Origin: Aaosphaeria pasadenensis
Lineage: Eukaryota > Ascomycota > Dothideomycetes > Pleosporales
Reading direction: 5' to 3'
Length of the DNA stretch: 64,000 bases
Assembly: GCA_022813625.1 (NCBI GenBank)
Contig: JAKLMB010000027.1
Span: forward strand, 1-64,000
A program made the position numbers and the translations under genes. The notes under the pieces are model-generated. The model made no database searches. It had not been told where the DNA came from and worked only from the letters and a program-made list of their open reading frames with translations. This document shows, one piece after another, positions 44,513 through 55,692 of the stretch; position 1 is the stretch's first letter; each line of letters begins with the position of its first letter.

Positions 44513-45322
44513 ATGGTTGCACAGTCTCCCATCACAGTCATCGTCGATAGCATTCGCGGCCAGAACATCGCGTTCACCGCGAACAAAGATGCACCTCTGT
44601 CTTCCATCTACGAGACGCTCCACGAACGCGCGCCATGGATCGAAAACTCAAGCTACATCCTTACAACAAATTCCCGAAGGGTCATATCCCACAGCTCCGA
44701 TCCCGTCTCGACGCTCCTAGCATCTGAGGCAGACACTTTCCTCCCGCTCCGACTCACAGTGCCGCTATGCGGTGGCAAGGGAGGTTTCGGTTCCATCCTA
44801 AGAGCACAAGGTGGCCGGATGTCCAGTCGCAAGAAGAAGAACCAAGCCGACGCCAACGCCTCATCCCGAAATCTAGATGGACGCAGATTGCGCACAGTCG
44901 CTGAAGCTAAGGCGCTTGCTGAGTACCTCGCAATCAAGCCCGAGATGGAGAGGAAGGAGAGGGAGGAACGCAAGAAAAAGTGGGAAGACATCGTGGCAAG
45001 CACAGAGCGCAAGCAGGAGGAGCTCATGTCTGGGAGAAATAAAGTCAGACTAGACGGGCAATGGGTCGAGGACAAGGAGGAAGCGGAGGCCAAGACTAGG
45101 GAGGCCATCGAGAAGATGATGATGGCCCAGAAGGAAAGCTCGGAAGACGACGACGATATTGAAGCCCCGGCTGCCTCATCATCGAAGGCCGCTGCGCCAA
45201 GGTCCATGTTCGGGTGGGATGACGAGGATGACGAGTTTATGAGCGATAGCGAGGAAGAGGATGTGTCCGAGGAGGAAACCAAAGTGCAGTTCGAGGGCAA
45301 GGGCAAAGGGAAGGCTGCATAA
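44513..45322 (+). CDS. SDE2: Splicing/telomere-maintenance factor SDE2 (ubiquitin-fold precursor)
   Basis: Single exon, 269 aa. Residues 1-88 form a ubiquitin-like fold ending in CGG (87-88 GG). The invariant KGGFGS follows at 89-94. In fission yeast, deubiquitinating enzymes cut after this GG, and the freed Lys-starting protein enters the spliceosome to aid excision of selected introns. After the cut come SILRAQGGRMSSRKKKNQ, the RNLDGRRLRTV motif and a long Glu/Lys helix (about 130-215) with NKVRLDGQWVEDKEEAEAK. The acidic C-terminus contains SMFGWDDEDDEF, and the basic end is KGKGKAA. All family hallmarks are present. Antiparallel to RPS10, with a shared promoter. Confidence 0.93.
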   Translation: MVAQSPITVIVDSIRGQNIAFTANKDAPLSSIYETLHERAPWIENSSYILTTNSRRVISHSSDPVSTLLASEADTFLPLRLTVPLCGGKGGFGSILRAQGGRMSSRKKKNQADANASSRNLDGRRLRTVAEAKALAEYLAIKPEMERKEREERKKKWEDIVASTERKQEELMSGRNKVRLDGQWVEDKEEAEAKTREAIEKMMMAQKESSEDDDDIEAPAASSSKAAAPRSMFGWDDEDDEFMSDSEEEDVSEEETKVQFEGKGKGKAA

Positions 45323-45557
45323 AATTGTTACATGTGGGGAAAGGCATGCTCTTTAGCAGGGAACAGCATTGTGAAGGTTGGCGTTTTGGAAACTTCTGTT
45401 TTATTTTTGATACCCCTAGTTTCCCGTCTTCAATCCAATTTCAACGGGATCTCATTCATCAATGACTATATCTCATGTTAACTCCATGCCCACTCCCTCT
45501 TTCCTTTTTTCACTAACTCATTTTGATATCAATCTCAGTCTCAAGCCCACTCCCCGA

Positions 45558-46229
45558 CTATGCACCAATGTCCTTCGCCATATCCGTCCCATTCCCATAA
45601 CCCTGCTCCCTCCTCACCTTTGTAAACTCATCTTCCTCCTCTCTGAGCGCATCCGTGCCGCCGAAACCACCTACACAAAGAAGATTATCAGCATCGGATA
45701 CTCAGTTCCTCCAAAGAACCTGTTTTCAGCCAGGCATTTTAGTTACCTACCTGCCGACACCGCCACCCCAGTCATACCGGCCGTCTTTCCCCCCATCCCA
45801 CCTTCTTGTATCGACTGACCGTACCGAATCTTGTCCGCGGGCGTGACACCTTGGGTGTTGGGCACGTTAGATGCAATCTTGTGCTGGGTTGCGTCTGCCA
45901 TAGTTGTTGCTGGGCCTGGTTCATCGGCAGTGGCGGATCAGTGAACTGTCGTAGATATAGATCTGGGCGTTGAATGGAGGCGAGATAGGAGAGGAGGCAA
46001 TGAACATACCGCCGAATTGGCCGCCTAGCTTTGCGTGCGGATCCACGAACGTGTGTGTGCCTTCGTATCTATTTCCCCCGATGAATTAGGATCTTGGACT
46101 CTGAGCTAGTGCTTGTACGAGCTGGGAATGCGTCGTGGATAGGTAGAACGATTGAGGTATACTAGGTAGGTCTGGTACATACTGCGTTTGTTCTCCACCG
46201 ATCTCGGTATCCATGAGGTTTTGAGACAT
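45558..46229 (-). CDS. Small conserved-looking protein of unknown function
   Basis: Rebuilt from four exons: 46229-46183, 46068-46010, 45915-45751 and 45670-45558, all GT..AG, giving 127 aa. It begins MSQNLMDTEIGGEQTQYEGT, continues THTFVDPHAKLGGQFGG and ends GYGNGTDMAKDIGA. A Gly-rich centre (QEGGMGGKTAGMTGVAVSAG) precedes an acidic helix (TDALREEDEFTKVRREQ). There are no cysteines, signal peptide or transmembrane segment. All four phases agree, which supports the model. A shorter protein starting at 45901 is the main alternative. No function recognised. Its stop is 235 bp from the end of SDE2 (convergent). Confidence 0.65.
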
Positions 46230-49200
46230 GTTGATCTGTTGCTGCCACGCTTCTGTAGCTTCAGACTTTCGGATAGAGTATTGATGAAGAAGCTCGGAAT
46301 TGATTTGTAGTGAACTGACAGCCAATTGGATTAATCGTGGGAAATGTCTGGTAGGGTGAGTTGAAGTAGGTTATTATGTGTTCATATGAGGAGGGTGTAG
46401 CTCGTTGGTTAACATTCCATGACGTAGTCTTCATCAACGATGCATTACCCGATTGGGCATATCAATCAATCTGCCCTAGTTTCCAGATAACGACCGTCAA
46501 TGGAATCCAACCGGTTTTGCATAACAAGCACGTACGAACACCTGGGTTCTGAATTCGATATCTCCAGATCGTATATTAAACGTTGGAGGAGGCTTGCTTT
46601 GTAAGAGTTAGAATTTTGAGTTGTTGTGTTATTGATGTAACGTCATAATATCCTCAGTACTCTGCAATGCACTGGGGTTACAGCTCTCCGACCCAGAAAC
46701 CATATATGCTAGGAGTTTGTCAAAATAAATATTTGGCCATAAACGTATTATAAGGAACTTAGGGTGCAAAGTAGTAATTTCTCTGCTTCTCTCACATCAT
46801 TTGGAAGAGCTGTGATGTGCCTAAGCTTCCCAAAACTTACAGCTTCGATTTCGATTACATTCAGGATAGGAAGTGACGCTTCCACAGCCGAAGACCTTAA
46901 AGCTCTAAGTGAACAGAACAATGGTACGATGTTGAGACAACCTGTATCGCTAATAAGATCATTCACTCACTTGTTTGGTAGCCATTCTTTCTGGAATGGA
47001 CGGAGTCCATGCACTGGAAGCTTGAATGGACTTCACCACTGTTACTTCTGTTTCTGTACTCATCATTATGTGGACGTGGTTTCGTTATAGGAGTTGCGCC
47101 TAGGTGATCACATTCAAAGTCAGCATCGTGACCTCCTATCTTATTCAAGAGGACTTGCCACAACATGCCAGGACACCTTCTTTAATTCCATGCAATTGCC
47201 CTACACCACCTGTCACTGCTTTCTCTCGTGTTGTCCTGGCAGCCATTCAAGCACAGACGAGACTCCTTATCCATAAAAACCAGCGATTCTGTCTCCTACC
47301 ATCTCTCATTCATCCCATCTCAACTGACTGGGCCGATCTCCATCAGTACTTTTGTGCATGCATGGCCTTTTCCATCTCTTGATACACCGCCTCTTCTTCC
47401 TTATTGTTCAAGTCCTCGATACCTCAGTTCGCTGTGAGCTTCAGAAATTTACAGCTTGTTAAGTTGTCACTCTCTCCGCAACGAAGACAGCAACTCAAGC
47501 TCGTGTATGATATCATCAGCAGCTCCCCAACGAAGAGTAGCATCGGCGGGGTCCACCGTTGAGGACCTCGAGCAATCACCTAGGTGCATCGCCCACCATG
47601 TTCACCAACCGTGCAATTGATGAACATTCGGGGTGGTGAGACCACAGTGCCTGATAGGGGTATTTCAACAGGTAAGGACACCTCCTATGACCCCTCTCCT
47701 GAGATGTTCTTCCCATAAGACGAAACGTGTCATCCTTACGAGGCGGGTTGAGTCTCATCCTGAGATTCCCTTCCGATGAGTAAGAAAAGTGCACAACGGA
47801 GGGATAAGAACATTGAGGACGGACAGGGCGAGGAGATGTCGGGTTTTTCAAGTTTTTCTCCGCACCTTACTCAGCGACTGGCGATTTTCGCAAGGCTGAC
47901 CCTTAAAAAACTTGTTACGTTCCGCGGTTCCGTTCTGTCGTTTTTGTCCTTCCTATCCTCAGCTACCACGGGTTCACCTACGGTCCCAAGTGAGGGAAAG
48001 CCGCGCTATGTACGAACCGTAGGCTTTTGTAGCTCGATGGGCTACTTCCAGCGATGTGTTGGGGAGGTTTTTTGGGGTCGGGAGAACACTATCGCAGAAT
48101 GAGAGGGGCGTTGTATATATCCCAGGTAGTTGTTCACACGAATTGAAGCTTTTGACGAATCAACTTATCCATCTTTCTCGCGCATAAGAGTGCACGTCGT
48201 GGGCTTTGAGGCTTTAGTGACCCTTTTGGTTGTCAGATGGCTTGGCTTTGTATGCACCAGTACCACGGTCCTTAGATGTTGAGCTGCTGCAATGTATAGG
48301 CTGTACCAACTGGACCCTCAGCCCAGGTATTCGCGTTGAGGTGTACGTATGTTGGTGTGTTTTAGTACCATGGTTTGTGCTTTTGATGCTACGACTATGG
48401 ACGCCAGATACCCTGTTGAAAAACAGATAGCTAGCAGCAGCGGAATGATCCAGAAATGCCCGTCAACTTGATTCCATACCAAGATAGTCTCTTATCCTAC
48501 CCTAGCGATTCGTTGTTTTGGGACGTGGCTGACGCGTTTTATGTACTTACTCTGGTTGGGGTCATGCGGACAGCAGCAGAAGCAGATATGGCGGATCAGT
48601 TGAACGTCGGCTATGCGTATGCTGGAAAGGGAAGATGGCAGCGGGACAGCTGATGATTGCCGTGTCAGTGTGATAACACCTGAATCTGGAACTGGATCTC
48701 GGCTTTCGGTGAAATGGCCCTGGGAACCGCCGCAATGGATACAACAGGAAAAGAAAAAGGGGGGGTGGAGGGGGAATCCTTTTCTTTTAGCAGCAGGTCA
48801 AAAAGGAAAAGAAAGGATGATGAGATTTGAGAGTGGGCAGCGTTTTCTCGTTCAAAGCTGTACCTCTCTCCAGATCCGCATTGTAGATATCTCTTAAGTA
48901 GCATCCCGGCGAGGGTCAAGACAGGCCAGCTTTGAAAATGAATCAGAGAGTAACAAAAATGCCATTCCTTATGTACGAGTATGCCTCTTTTTGTTTTTGA
49001 ACTTTTGTTTCTTTGCGCTCTAATCTTTCGGCTTAGGTTCGTGGTCATGAACAGTTAGCATGGTTCGGGGGGTAGGATGCTCTATCTTGGCGAGAAGGTG
49101 GGATGTTGAGACGAGAACTAGCGGGGATGTAGACCAAAACAGAGCATTGGAAAGATGGTGCGGGCGAGGAGGGTATATTTTCAATCGAATCTTAGAATAT

Positions 49201-49669
49201 GTGCAGGTGGTTTAAAATTCGATTGATTGATATATGATTGTTCACAATTGTCTATACCTAGGTACCTAGCTACAAGTAGTTCTTATAACGAGCTACTTGG
49301 ATGCTGGATGATGTAATTATCTAATCGTTCGATTAACTATTGGAGGGGGAGGGGAAAAAGTCGCCCAAAGGAAAAAAATTAGTTCCCTTTCCCGATCCAC
49401 AAAACCGAAAGCATCTACGAAGTACTCCCTTTTCGTAACGTTCGGGTGATTCAGATCCTCCTTTATCCATCGACCTCTTGGACCTTTTGGAATTGATGTC
49501 GAATTGGGCATCCTTCATTGTAGACAATTCTACAGTGCAAATATTGTCACGTGCCGTAGCACGCACATTCCATATCGAACATTTAATTCCCCCAAACCAT
49601 TTGAATTAAGAAAAAAAGAAGGAAAAAAAGGAAAAAAAGAGCTAGAAAGAGATAGAAAAGGAAGAAAAA
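46230..49669. other. Gene-poor region, 3.4 kb
   Basis: Only short frames of up to about 130 codons, none with domains or plausible exon chains. It contains one TACCTAGGTA palindrome (49255-49264). A CACGTG (49548-49553) lies about 120 bp before the TPR-SET gene, and a purine-only tract (49608-49641) runs into that gene's leader. Confidence 0.5.
49608..49669 (+). promoter_or_regulatory. A-rich purine leader of the TPR-SET gene
   Basis: 34 consecutive purines (49608-49641), then nearly all purines to the base before the ATG at 49670. An unstructured A-rich leader right at the start codon is compatible with poly(A)-binding-protein or efficient initiation effects, but no role is proven. Confidence 0.55.
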
Positions 49670-51658
49670 ATGGCATCAACGAAGAACGACGGAAGCACCA
49701 TATTCCTATCGGAGCAAGAGGTATCCCGCATCCGCAGCACCGTACAGAACCGCATCAAGCAATGCGAGTCGATCCGTGGCCAGGCGCGCTCGCCCCGGGA
49801 CAAGAAGTCTTCCATCAGCGAGGCGACGGGTGCGTCCCTGATGGCTGATATGGGCGGGATGCCGGACCCAGACATGGCGGAGGGGGCTCGAGGCGCGGCC
49901 GTTCCCGCGTTGGCGGTCGGGCAGCCTTATCCGCCGTGCGTGATACCGCTGAGGGAGCTCGAGTTAATGAAGATTAAGGATCTGGTGCTGGATACGCATC
50001 ACAGGGGTCGGAGGTTGAAGGTCAAGCGGGCGAGTCCTGTCGTCACGCTGACGGCGAGGTCGTGGACGATGGTGCAGGATGTCGAGGATGGTGGGGATGA
50101 GATCGAGCGGTTGGAGATGTGCCTGCATAAAACTAGGCACGGCGAGGATGTGTTGGAGTTGAACGCGTATTACGAGATCAAAGAGCCGTATTTCACAATC
50201 AATGATCAAGGAGAGCCTACCTTGCGAATCGACCACCCTTCGGACTTGGTCTTGTACCGGGATGATCTTCCTAAGAGCAACGATCCGGCATCAAAAGATG
50301 CAGCAGCTGCAGAGAAAGCGGCGAAGAAATGCAAAGACAAGGGAAATGCGGCGTTGAAAGAGCAGGATTTCCCGGAAGCTCACGCGAAATACACTGAAGG
50401 TCTGGCTATTGCTAAGAAATTTCCCGACGCAGATGCATGCGTAGACCTTGCGAGGGACATCTCTCGCAATCGTGCACATGTCAATCTCATCCTACAGCAA
50501 CTGGATGAGGCCAAATCCGACGCAAAGGCAGCTCTCATTGGTAAGGACGATGAGCGATCCAAGGACTTGGATAGCAAAGCGTACTATCGGGCAGGAAGCG
50601 CAGCATATGCACTGGGAGAGTGGGATGAAGCAAGCACTTACTTCCAAGATCAGCTGAGGGTAGCACCTACCGACAGGTCCGCGAACGTTTTCCTGAAGAA
50701 AATTGGCCAGCGGTTAGAAGAGCAAGAGAAGGGAACGCATGACCTTAGGAAGATCCGCGCCGGACTCTCTCGAGAAAGACCGCGTGTGGATGCTGCAACG
50801 TACAATGGAAATACAGAGATCAAAGACAGTCCAGGGCGAGGGAAAGGATTATTTGCAACCAAGAAGATAGCCGCTGGAGAAATCGTGGCAATCGAGAAGG
50901 CCGTCCCCGCAGTTCTAGGATTCGAAAGCGAGGCACTGACGGTGATGACATACGATGTTCGCGACGACAGAATCAGAGTTGCGCCCGCAGGCCTCGAAAA
51001 AGCACTCGTACAAAGGCTGATCAGCAACCCTTCTTTGATTAAGAAAGCAATGGAGTCGTTTGGCGATTATGAGGGTGATGGCAAAGGCATTTACCAGAAC
51101 GAGGACGGCCCCATCGTTGATGTCTTCCGGATACACGACATCATAGCTCGCAATGCCTTTGCAGCAGGCGCCCAATACGGCGAAGAGAACACCGGAAACA
51201 CAAGTGTTGGATTCTGGCCATATGCTGCAATGGCAAATCATTCTTGTCTTCCTAATACTAAGAAGGAGTATGCTGGTGACTTGATAATCGTTCGGGCATC
51301 GAGCCCGATCGCTGCTGGAGAGGAGATCTTCGGCAGCTATAATGAAGCCGTCGACTTCGACACCAGGCAAGCCGCCCTGATGACCACTTGGGGCTTCGAG
51401 TGTGACTGCAAACTATGTGCCGCGGAGAAGAAAGACGACCCCGCTGTCAGGAAGAAGAGGCGTGATCTAGCGAGTGAAGCCGATGCTTTTGTCCAGAGGG
51501 AGTCGTGGGCGGATGCAAAGAGACTCACAATGAGGAAAGCGCAGAACCTTGCACGCAACATAGATGAGACATACAATAGTGAGAGGTTCAAGGATTTACC
51601 GCATCTCGCAACGCAAACTATTCAGGAATGGCTATCTAAGGCAAGCCCCCGACGATAA
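49670..51658 (+). CDS. TPR and SET-domain protein (SMYD/SET5-like)
   Basis: Intronless, 662 aa. Residues about 90-200 form a conserved N-terminal region (PPCVIPLRELELMKIKDLVL). A TPR array spans about 218-350 (KKCKDKGNAALKEQDFPEAH, YYRAGSAAYALGEWDEAS). A SET domain covers about 380-575. It opens with SPGRGKGLFATKKIAAGEIV, has the catalytic-core NHSCLPN near 522-528 and GEEIFGSYNEAVDFDTRQ, and closes with WGFECDCKLCAAE, a post-SET cysteine cluster. The S-adenosylmethionine-binding motifs look intact, so methyltransferase activity is likely, on histone or other lysines; the substrate is unknown. No MYND finger is visible in the SET insertion. This TPR-SET architecture is common in filamentous ascomycetes. 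Confidence 0.88.
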   Translation: MASTKNDGSTIFLSEQEVSRIRSTVQNRIKQCESIRGQARSPRDKKSSISEATGASLMADMGGMPDPDMAEGARGAAVPALAVGQPYPPCVIPLRELELMKIKDLVLDTHHRGRRLKVKRASPVVTLTARSWTMVQDVEDGGDEIERLEMCLHKTRHGEDVLELNAYYEIKEPYFTINDQGEPTLRIDHPSDLVLYRDDLPKSNDPASKDAAAAEKAAKKCKDKGNAALKEQDFPEAHAKYTEGLAIAKKFPDADACVDLARDISRNRAHVNLILQQLDEAKSDAKAALIGKDDERSKDLDSKAYYRAGSAAYALGEWDEASTYFQDQLRVAPTDRSANVFLKKIGQRLEEQEKGTHDLRKIRAGLSRERPRVDAATYNGNTEIKDSPGRGKGLFATKKIAAGEIVAIEKAVPAVLGFESEALTVMTYDVRDDRIRVAPAGLEKALVQRLISNPSLIKKAMESFGDYEGDGKGIYQNEDGPIVDVFRIHDIIARNAFAAGAQYGEENTGNTSVGFWPYAAMANHSCLPNTKKEYAGDLIIVRASSPIAAGEEIFGSYNEAVDFDTRQAALMTTWGFECDCKLCAAEKKDDPAVRKKRRDLASEADAFVQRESWADAKRLTMRKAQNLARNIDETYNSERFKDLPHLATQTIQEWLSKASPRR

Positions 51659-51978
51659 TTTAGAGTTCATAATTTAGTAGCATATTTGAGGTTGATTAAC
51701 CTTCACACGCCGAATAAGCTTTCTTTAGACGAACCTTATCCGCAAGAATATCGTGAATGAGAGCGCGCAATTGGTACTAGGTCAGCCGGGTCTAATGTTT
51801 TGACACAACATGTATGTTTTGGGATCGAAATTAATACTTCGGCCAGGCGCGCAGATGCGCCCTAAAGCCCAATAAACTCGTAGTCATATATGCTTTTTAC
51901 AGTGCTCAAATATGCATCCTCCTATAACGCCCATTTGCTCGTAACACAAGTCTGAAAATCGATCTTGAAGCGGTCGGC
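51659..51978. other. Convergent intergenic region, TPR-SET gene / RFC5
   Basis: 320 bp with the 3' flanks of both genes. Nothing else seen. Confidence 0.6.
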
Positions 51979-53148
51979 TTAGTCGAAATCAATGCCCATC
52001 AAATGACTTTCGAAGATACGCATATACTTTGCGACAAAAGCTTCGAGGTGGAAGATGACCTTGCTCCCTTGTTTGCACCTGTGCTCGTAGAATGCGGCCC
52101 ATTTGATGACATCAGGCTTGAGTTGATCGTCTGTCTTCTCCACTAGCTTCCAGGTCAGGGTCTTAATAATAGTGGTAGAATCAATACAGTGTGAAAGAAG
52201 GTCGTAAAGCTTTGCCCGAACTTGTAGGAGGCGCTGTGGACTGCGTTCGGCAATGATATCGTCTGCGATTTGAGCTATCAAAGCCTCCCAATCGGGCGGG
52301 GGAATGTGCGATTGCTCAGTCACGACCTCACTGTAGGATATTAGCAATGTGAACCCGGGCATCTTTCAAGAACAAGGCACACATACTTCTGGGCATGAAC
52401 AGCCTCATACATCAGCAAAGCCTTCCTTAGATTCCTGCCACTCTCCTTCGCGATTCTGGCGTTCAAAGGTGCCACCTCCTTCCAACCCTCCTTCTTGCCG
52501 ACCGACCTCAAAACGCCGCAAATCTCCTCTTCCGTCGGCGCTGCCACCCGAACAAGCAACGTTCGACTTCTGATCGGAGCGATTATATTACTCGTCGAAT
52601 TCGCCAGTAGTATCAATCGCAAATTCGGGCTGTACTTCTCCATCGTTCGCCTCAATGCTGCCTGCGCATCGCGCGTCAAATGGTCTGCCTCATTGATGAC
52701 AACCACCTTGAACCGCTGTTTCGCGGTCAAGTCGACCTGCTGAGTCTGCGCAACCTCCTTGAGGAGATCCTGAACGACGACCCTGTCATAGTTTCCTACA
52801 TCTGAGGGTGTGATTTCGAGGTGGTACACGGAAGCAACAATGTTGAATTCGAGTTTGCGGTTCGAGGTGGTCTGGAAGACTCGGGCGTCGATCTTGATCT
52901 TTTCGACACCGGGACCGTAGAGTTCCTTCAGAGTCGCAACGATTCGGGTTTTCTTGCCGGCGCCTGAGGGACCGTATACGAGGAGATGTGGGAAATCGCC
53001 GCTTTGAGCCTGCAAGAGAAGCTTAAGATTGAGCAACATCGAGGATTCTGGGGTAACATACTAATGCCCTCAGGCGATCTGATAGATCTGAGTGGTAGCT
53101 TAGAGCTTCGAGGTTGCGCGGTCGGTGCTTATCCACGAGGAGAGCCAT
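51979..53148 (-). CDS. RFC5: Replication factor C subunit 5 (clamp loader)
   Basis: Small subunit of the RFC clamp loader that opens PCNA; orthologue of yeast Rfc5/human RFC3. Three exons, 53148-53062, 53009-52387 and 52330-51979, give 353 aa, close to the yeast protein. It starts MALLVDKHRPRNLEALSYH. AAA+ motifs: Walker A GPSGAGKKT (42-50) and Walker B VVINEADHL (132-140), with NEAD in place of DEAD as expected for this subunit. The arginine-finger region DAQAALRRTMEKYS is typical. The C-terminal collar is helical and ends in HLMGIDFD. A MluI box and an E-box palindrome lie 45 and 83 bp upstream of the ATG. Confidence 0.95.
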
Positions 53149-53192
53149 TGTGGTGCGGATTTCAAAAGTTGAGGTGGGATAGACTTGTCCAG

Positions 53193-53198
53193 ACGCGT
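53193..53198. promoter_or_regulatory. MluI cell-cycle box (MCB, ACGCGT) upstream of RFC5
   Basis: ACGCGT 45 bp upstream of the RFC5 ATG, followed closely by CGCGCG. MBF binds this core in yeasts and drives G1/S expression of DNA-replication genes, including clamp loader genes. Position and target fit; binding in this species is inferred. Confidence 0.6.
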
Positions 53199-53230
53199 CG
53201 CGCGTAAAGTGGTTTGTAGCGAGTTGCGTA

Positions 53231-53242
53231 GATCACGTGATC
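53231..53242. promoter_or_regulatory. 12-bp E-box palindrome upstream of RFC5
   Basis: GATCACGTGATC, a perfect palindrome centred on the CACGTG E-box, 83 bp before the RFC5 ATG. The TCACGTGA core is the preferred site of Cbf1-type bHLH factors. Confidence 0.6.
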
Positions 53243-53703
53243 TGAACCATTCTGTTTCAATGACGCGAGCCATGACGATATCTACTATATCTGGATAACA
53301 TGCCTAGATCATAATGGAAGAATTTTCGTTACTTGAAGTTGAAGACATTTGTGACTTATGTATGCACGGTGGACGTAGAATTATAGGGTTACGTGGGGCA
53401 TAAATGGATACGACAATGACCGGGAGGCAGCTCCATGAGTCCAGAACATTATTGTACAGGATAGCAAACAGGGTATGAGGAATATGAAATTTGCCATGAA
53501 TCAAGGAAAGATGATACAAAAGGTAATCCAAGTCTTATATGAACCATGTCCACACACGCACCGAAGCCTAATAGTTCTGCCGTAAAAAAGGAGATAAGTC
53601 GTACCCAACAGAAGCAAGTATCATAAAGTACAATTAATATCTCAATGGGTATCTCATAAACGTCGTCTTACTTAACGAAGGTGGCCGTTCTCGTAACAAT
53701 CGT

Positions 53704-55692
53704 TTAATAGCGCCGCGAGTCGTACCTGCTGTCAAAGCCACTGGCATTGCTGGCGCTTCTGTCCCTATAGTAATCATCATCGTAGACAGACCGGGGCTGA
53801 GATTCATAGGAGCTATCGCTCATGTTTGTGTTACTTCTGCGCGTGTGTCCTCCGGCAGAGCCAGCAGAGGCCTCTTCCTCAGCCTGTCGTCGAGCCCAGT
53901 CAGTTCGTCGCTTGCGACCCTCCTCTTCGGAATCATGAATGTTGCTGGTATAATAGCTTCCTGGTATCTCGCGGACGCTTGGATCTGATCGAGTGCCATG
54001 ATTGGAAAAGCTCGGGCTTCGTTGACGACGGCCAGTGGTTGTAGAGTTTGTACGGGCATGGTGCTGAGGGAAATAGGTGGAATTAGAAGGCGGCACCCAT
54101 TGGCTTTGGCTTGCCGTAGATTGCGTGCGTCTACGGAAGTCTTGTGAAGATGCTTCCGAATTTGGGTTTCGGCTAGGATCCTCACCATAAACCTTTCCAC
54201 CCCCGGGGGCGGCTGAATACGGTTTTCGCTCTCGCTCTATCGGTACCGCCAGAGGCTCTCTGCCATCTTCCTCGGATTGTACCGTGCTAGAGTTCCGCGT
54301 ATGTGGTTGTGACTGAGTCGCATACGGACTGCGCTCGCGTTCCAGACTCGGCGCAGGTCCAGCGTCGTTGCTCACTGGGGGAGGTGGAGGAAAGGTCGGT
54401 GCCCGGCGAAGTGGTCCGACATTTTCAGCAGATAGGATTGCTGCGCACCGCTGCTGAGCATGGAGGTGCTCTTGCGTTGGGAACAACCGTCGAGGAAGCT
54501 CTTTAGGGAAACGTTCCTTGGCGTCGTCTGCATTGCTAATCGGCATGTCTAGGACTGCCATGGATAACCGCGCATATTCGGTATCTGGATAAGCTTGGAT
54601 CATGACAGTCATCCACTCTTCGAAACCTTCGGGAGTAAGTGCGGGGACATGTGGGGTGTCCGCAAGGTTCTCTTGGATAAGATGATGCTCGCATCGCATT
54701 TCGCGATAGATTTTGCAGAGTGTCGTAGGCGACAGCTTTCCGAACATTGCTAGGTAGATGAAGATTAGCGTACATACGCAAGAAATCGGTAGAAGCTGCC
54801 TTACTGGGCCAAGGATATATTTCGTCAGGAAGCTTGACATCACTGTAGAACTTCAACATTTTTGAAGGTGGAATGACAAGGCTCCGTTTCGGTTCGTAAT
54901 CATTGATCTAGGCATGTCCTATCAGTTTGTGTGACTTGGAAAAAAAGCACTGTATTAACTTACCAGATGCAATGCAAGACCGCGCAAGAACTGTCCGAGC
55001 CGTGGTGTTGGCTGGCCGCTGGGATCGAACAACCTGCCCCACATCTTCTCTATGGGCGTGAAGTCGGCATCTGTAGACATCCTCTGGACGGGAGGTGGTC
55101 GCGACCTGGAAATTCTCTCAGATGGGATGTCGACAGGAGCAGTGGTAGCGCCTCGTGGAGTTGGCGTATCACCAGCGCCGTCAAACATTGGATCGCGTGC
55201 TAGAGGGTCTGGGGAGGTGGTGCCATGGCTAGAAAAGTCATGAGGTTTTGGTGATGGAGGAGTGTACACGTTTCGAGGAGGGAAAGATGAGGACGTGGAG
55301 GTGGGTGATTGAGGAACATAGTGATGTGGCAATGTTGTAGTAGACTGGGGTTGGCCTGTAACACCGCCCACGCCGCTGAGCTTGATCTCATCGAGAACAG
55401 ATTTTTTCACTTCGGCGGTGATCTGAGCGATGAGATCGGGATCGACCCTTTGGGCGCTATCGGACTTATCGAAAGCATTGTTGAGGGCATTCTTCAACGG
55501 TTGCGCCTGACCGTCGGATGGCGCATTGGAAGATGCGCGAGACCTTGGCCTGGGTGGATGATCGTGATGCAGTGGATTTTGGAACTGGGCGGCAGAGTGG
55601 TAAGAGCGCGAGTCATAGTTTGAGTCGTACGAGGAGCCATAAGGAGGAGCGTGATAGTCGGGTTGGCTGCGGTAGCCGTCGTATGCGGCCAT
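53704..55692 (-). CDS. DUF7514-domain protein, function unknown
   Basis: Three exons, 55692-54964, 54907-54805 and 54749-53704, give 625 aa. The N-terminal 190 residues are Tyr/Ser/Pro-rich (YGSSYDSNYDSRSYH), with a helical patch IAQITAEVKKSVLDEIK. The DUF7514 domain spans about residues 205-360: FTPIEKMWGRLFDPSGQPTP, LGQFLRGLALHL, NDYEPKRSLVIPPSKMLKFY and VKLPDEIYPWP. The splice joins inside it restore conserved sequence. The C-terminal 250 residues are disordered, with many Ser, Arg and Tyr, ending SRYDSRRY and echoing the N-terminal repeats. The domain is known only from filamentous fungi and has no assigned function. Confidence 0.85.

Larger units (their letters stand above)
53149..53703. 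other. Intergenic region with the RFC5 promoter
   Basis: 555 bp between the RFC5 start and the 3' end of the DUF7514 gene. Apart from the two promoter motifs near RFC5, nothing recognised. Confidence 0.6.

Noticed and set aside
46391..46470. tRNA-like 5' half (TGTAGCTCGTTGGTTAA resembling an A box)
   Set aside because: No matching B box (GGTTCGAATCC type) at proper distance and no acceptor stem pairing seen.
49013..49045. CTTTCGGCTTAG resembling the 5' part of U2 snRNA
   Set aside because: The flanking U2 sequence, including the branch-site recognition element, is absent.
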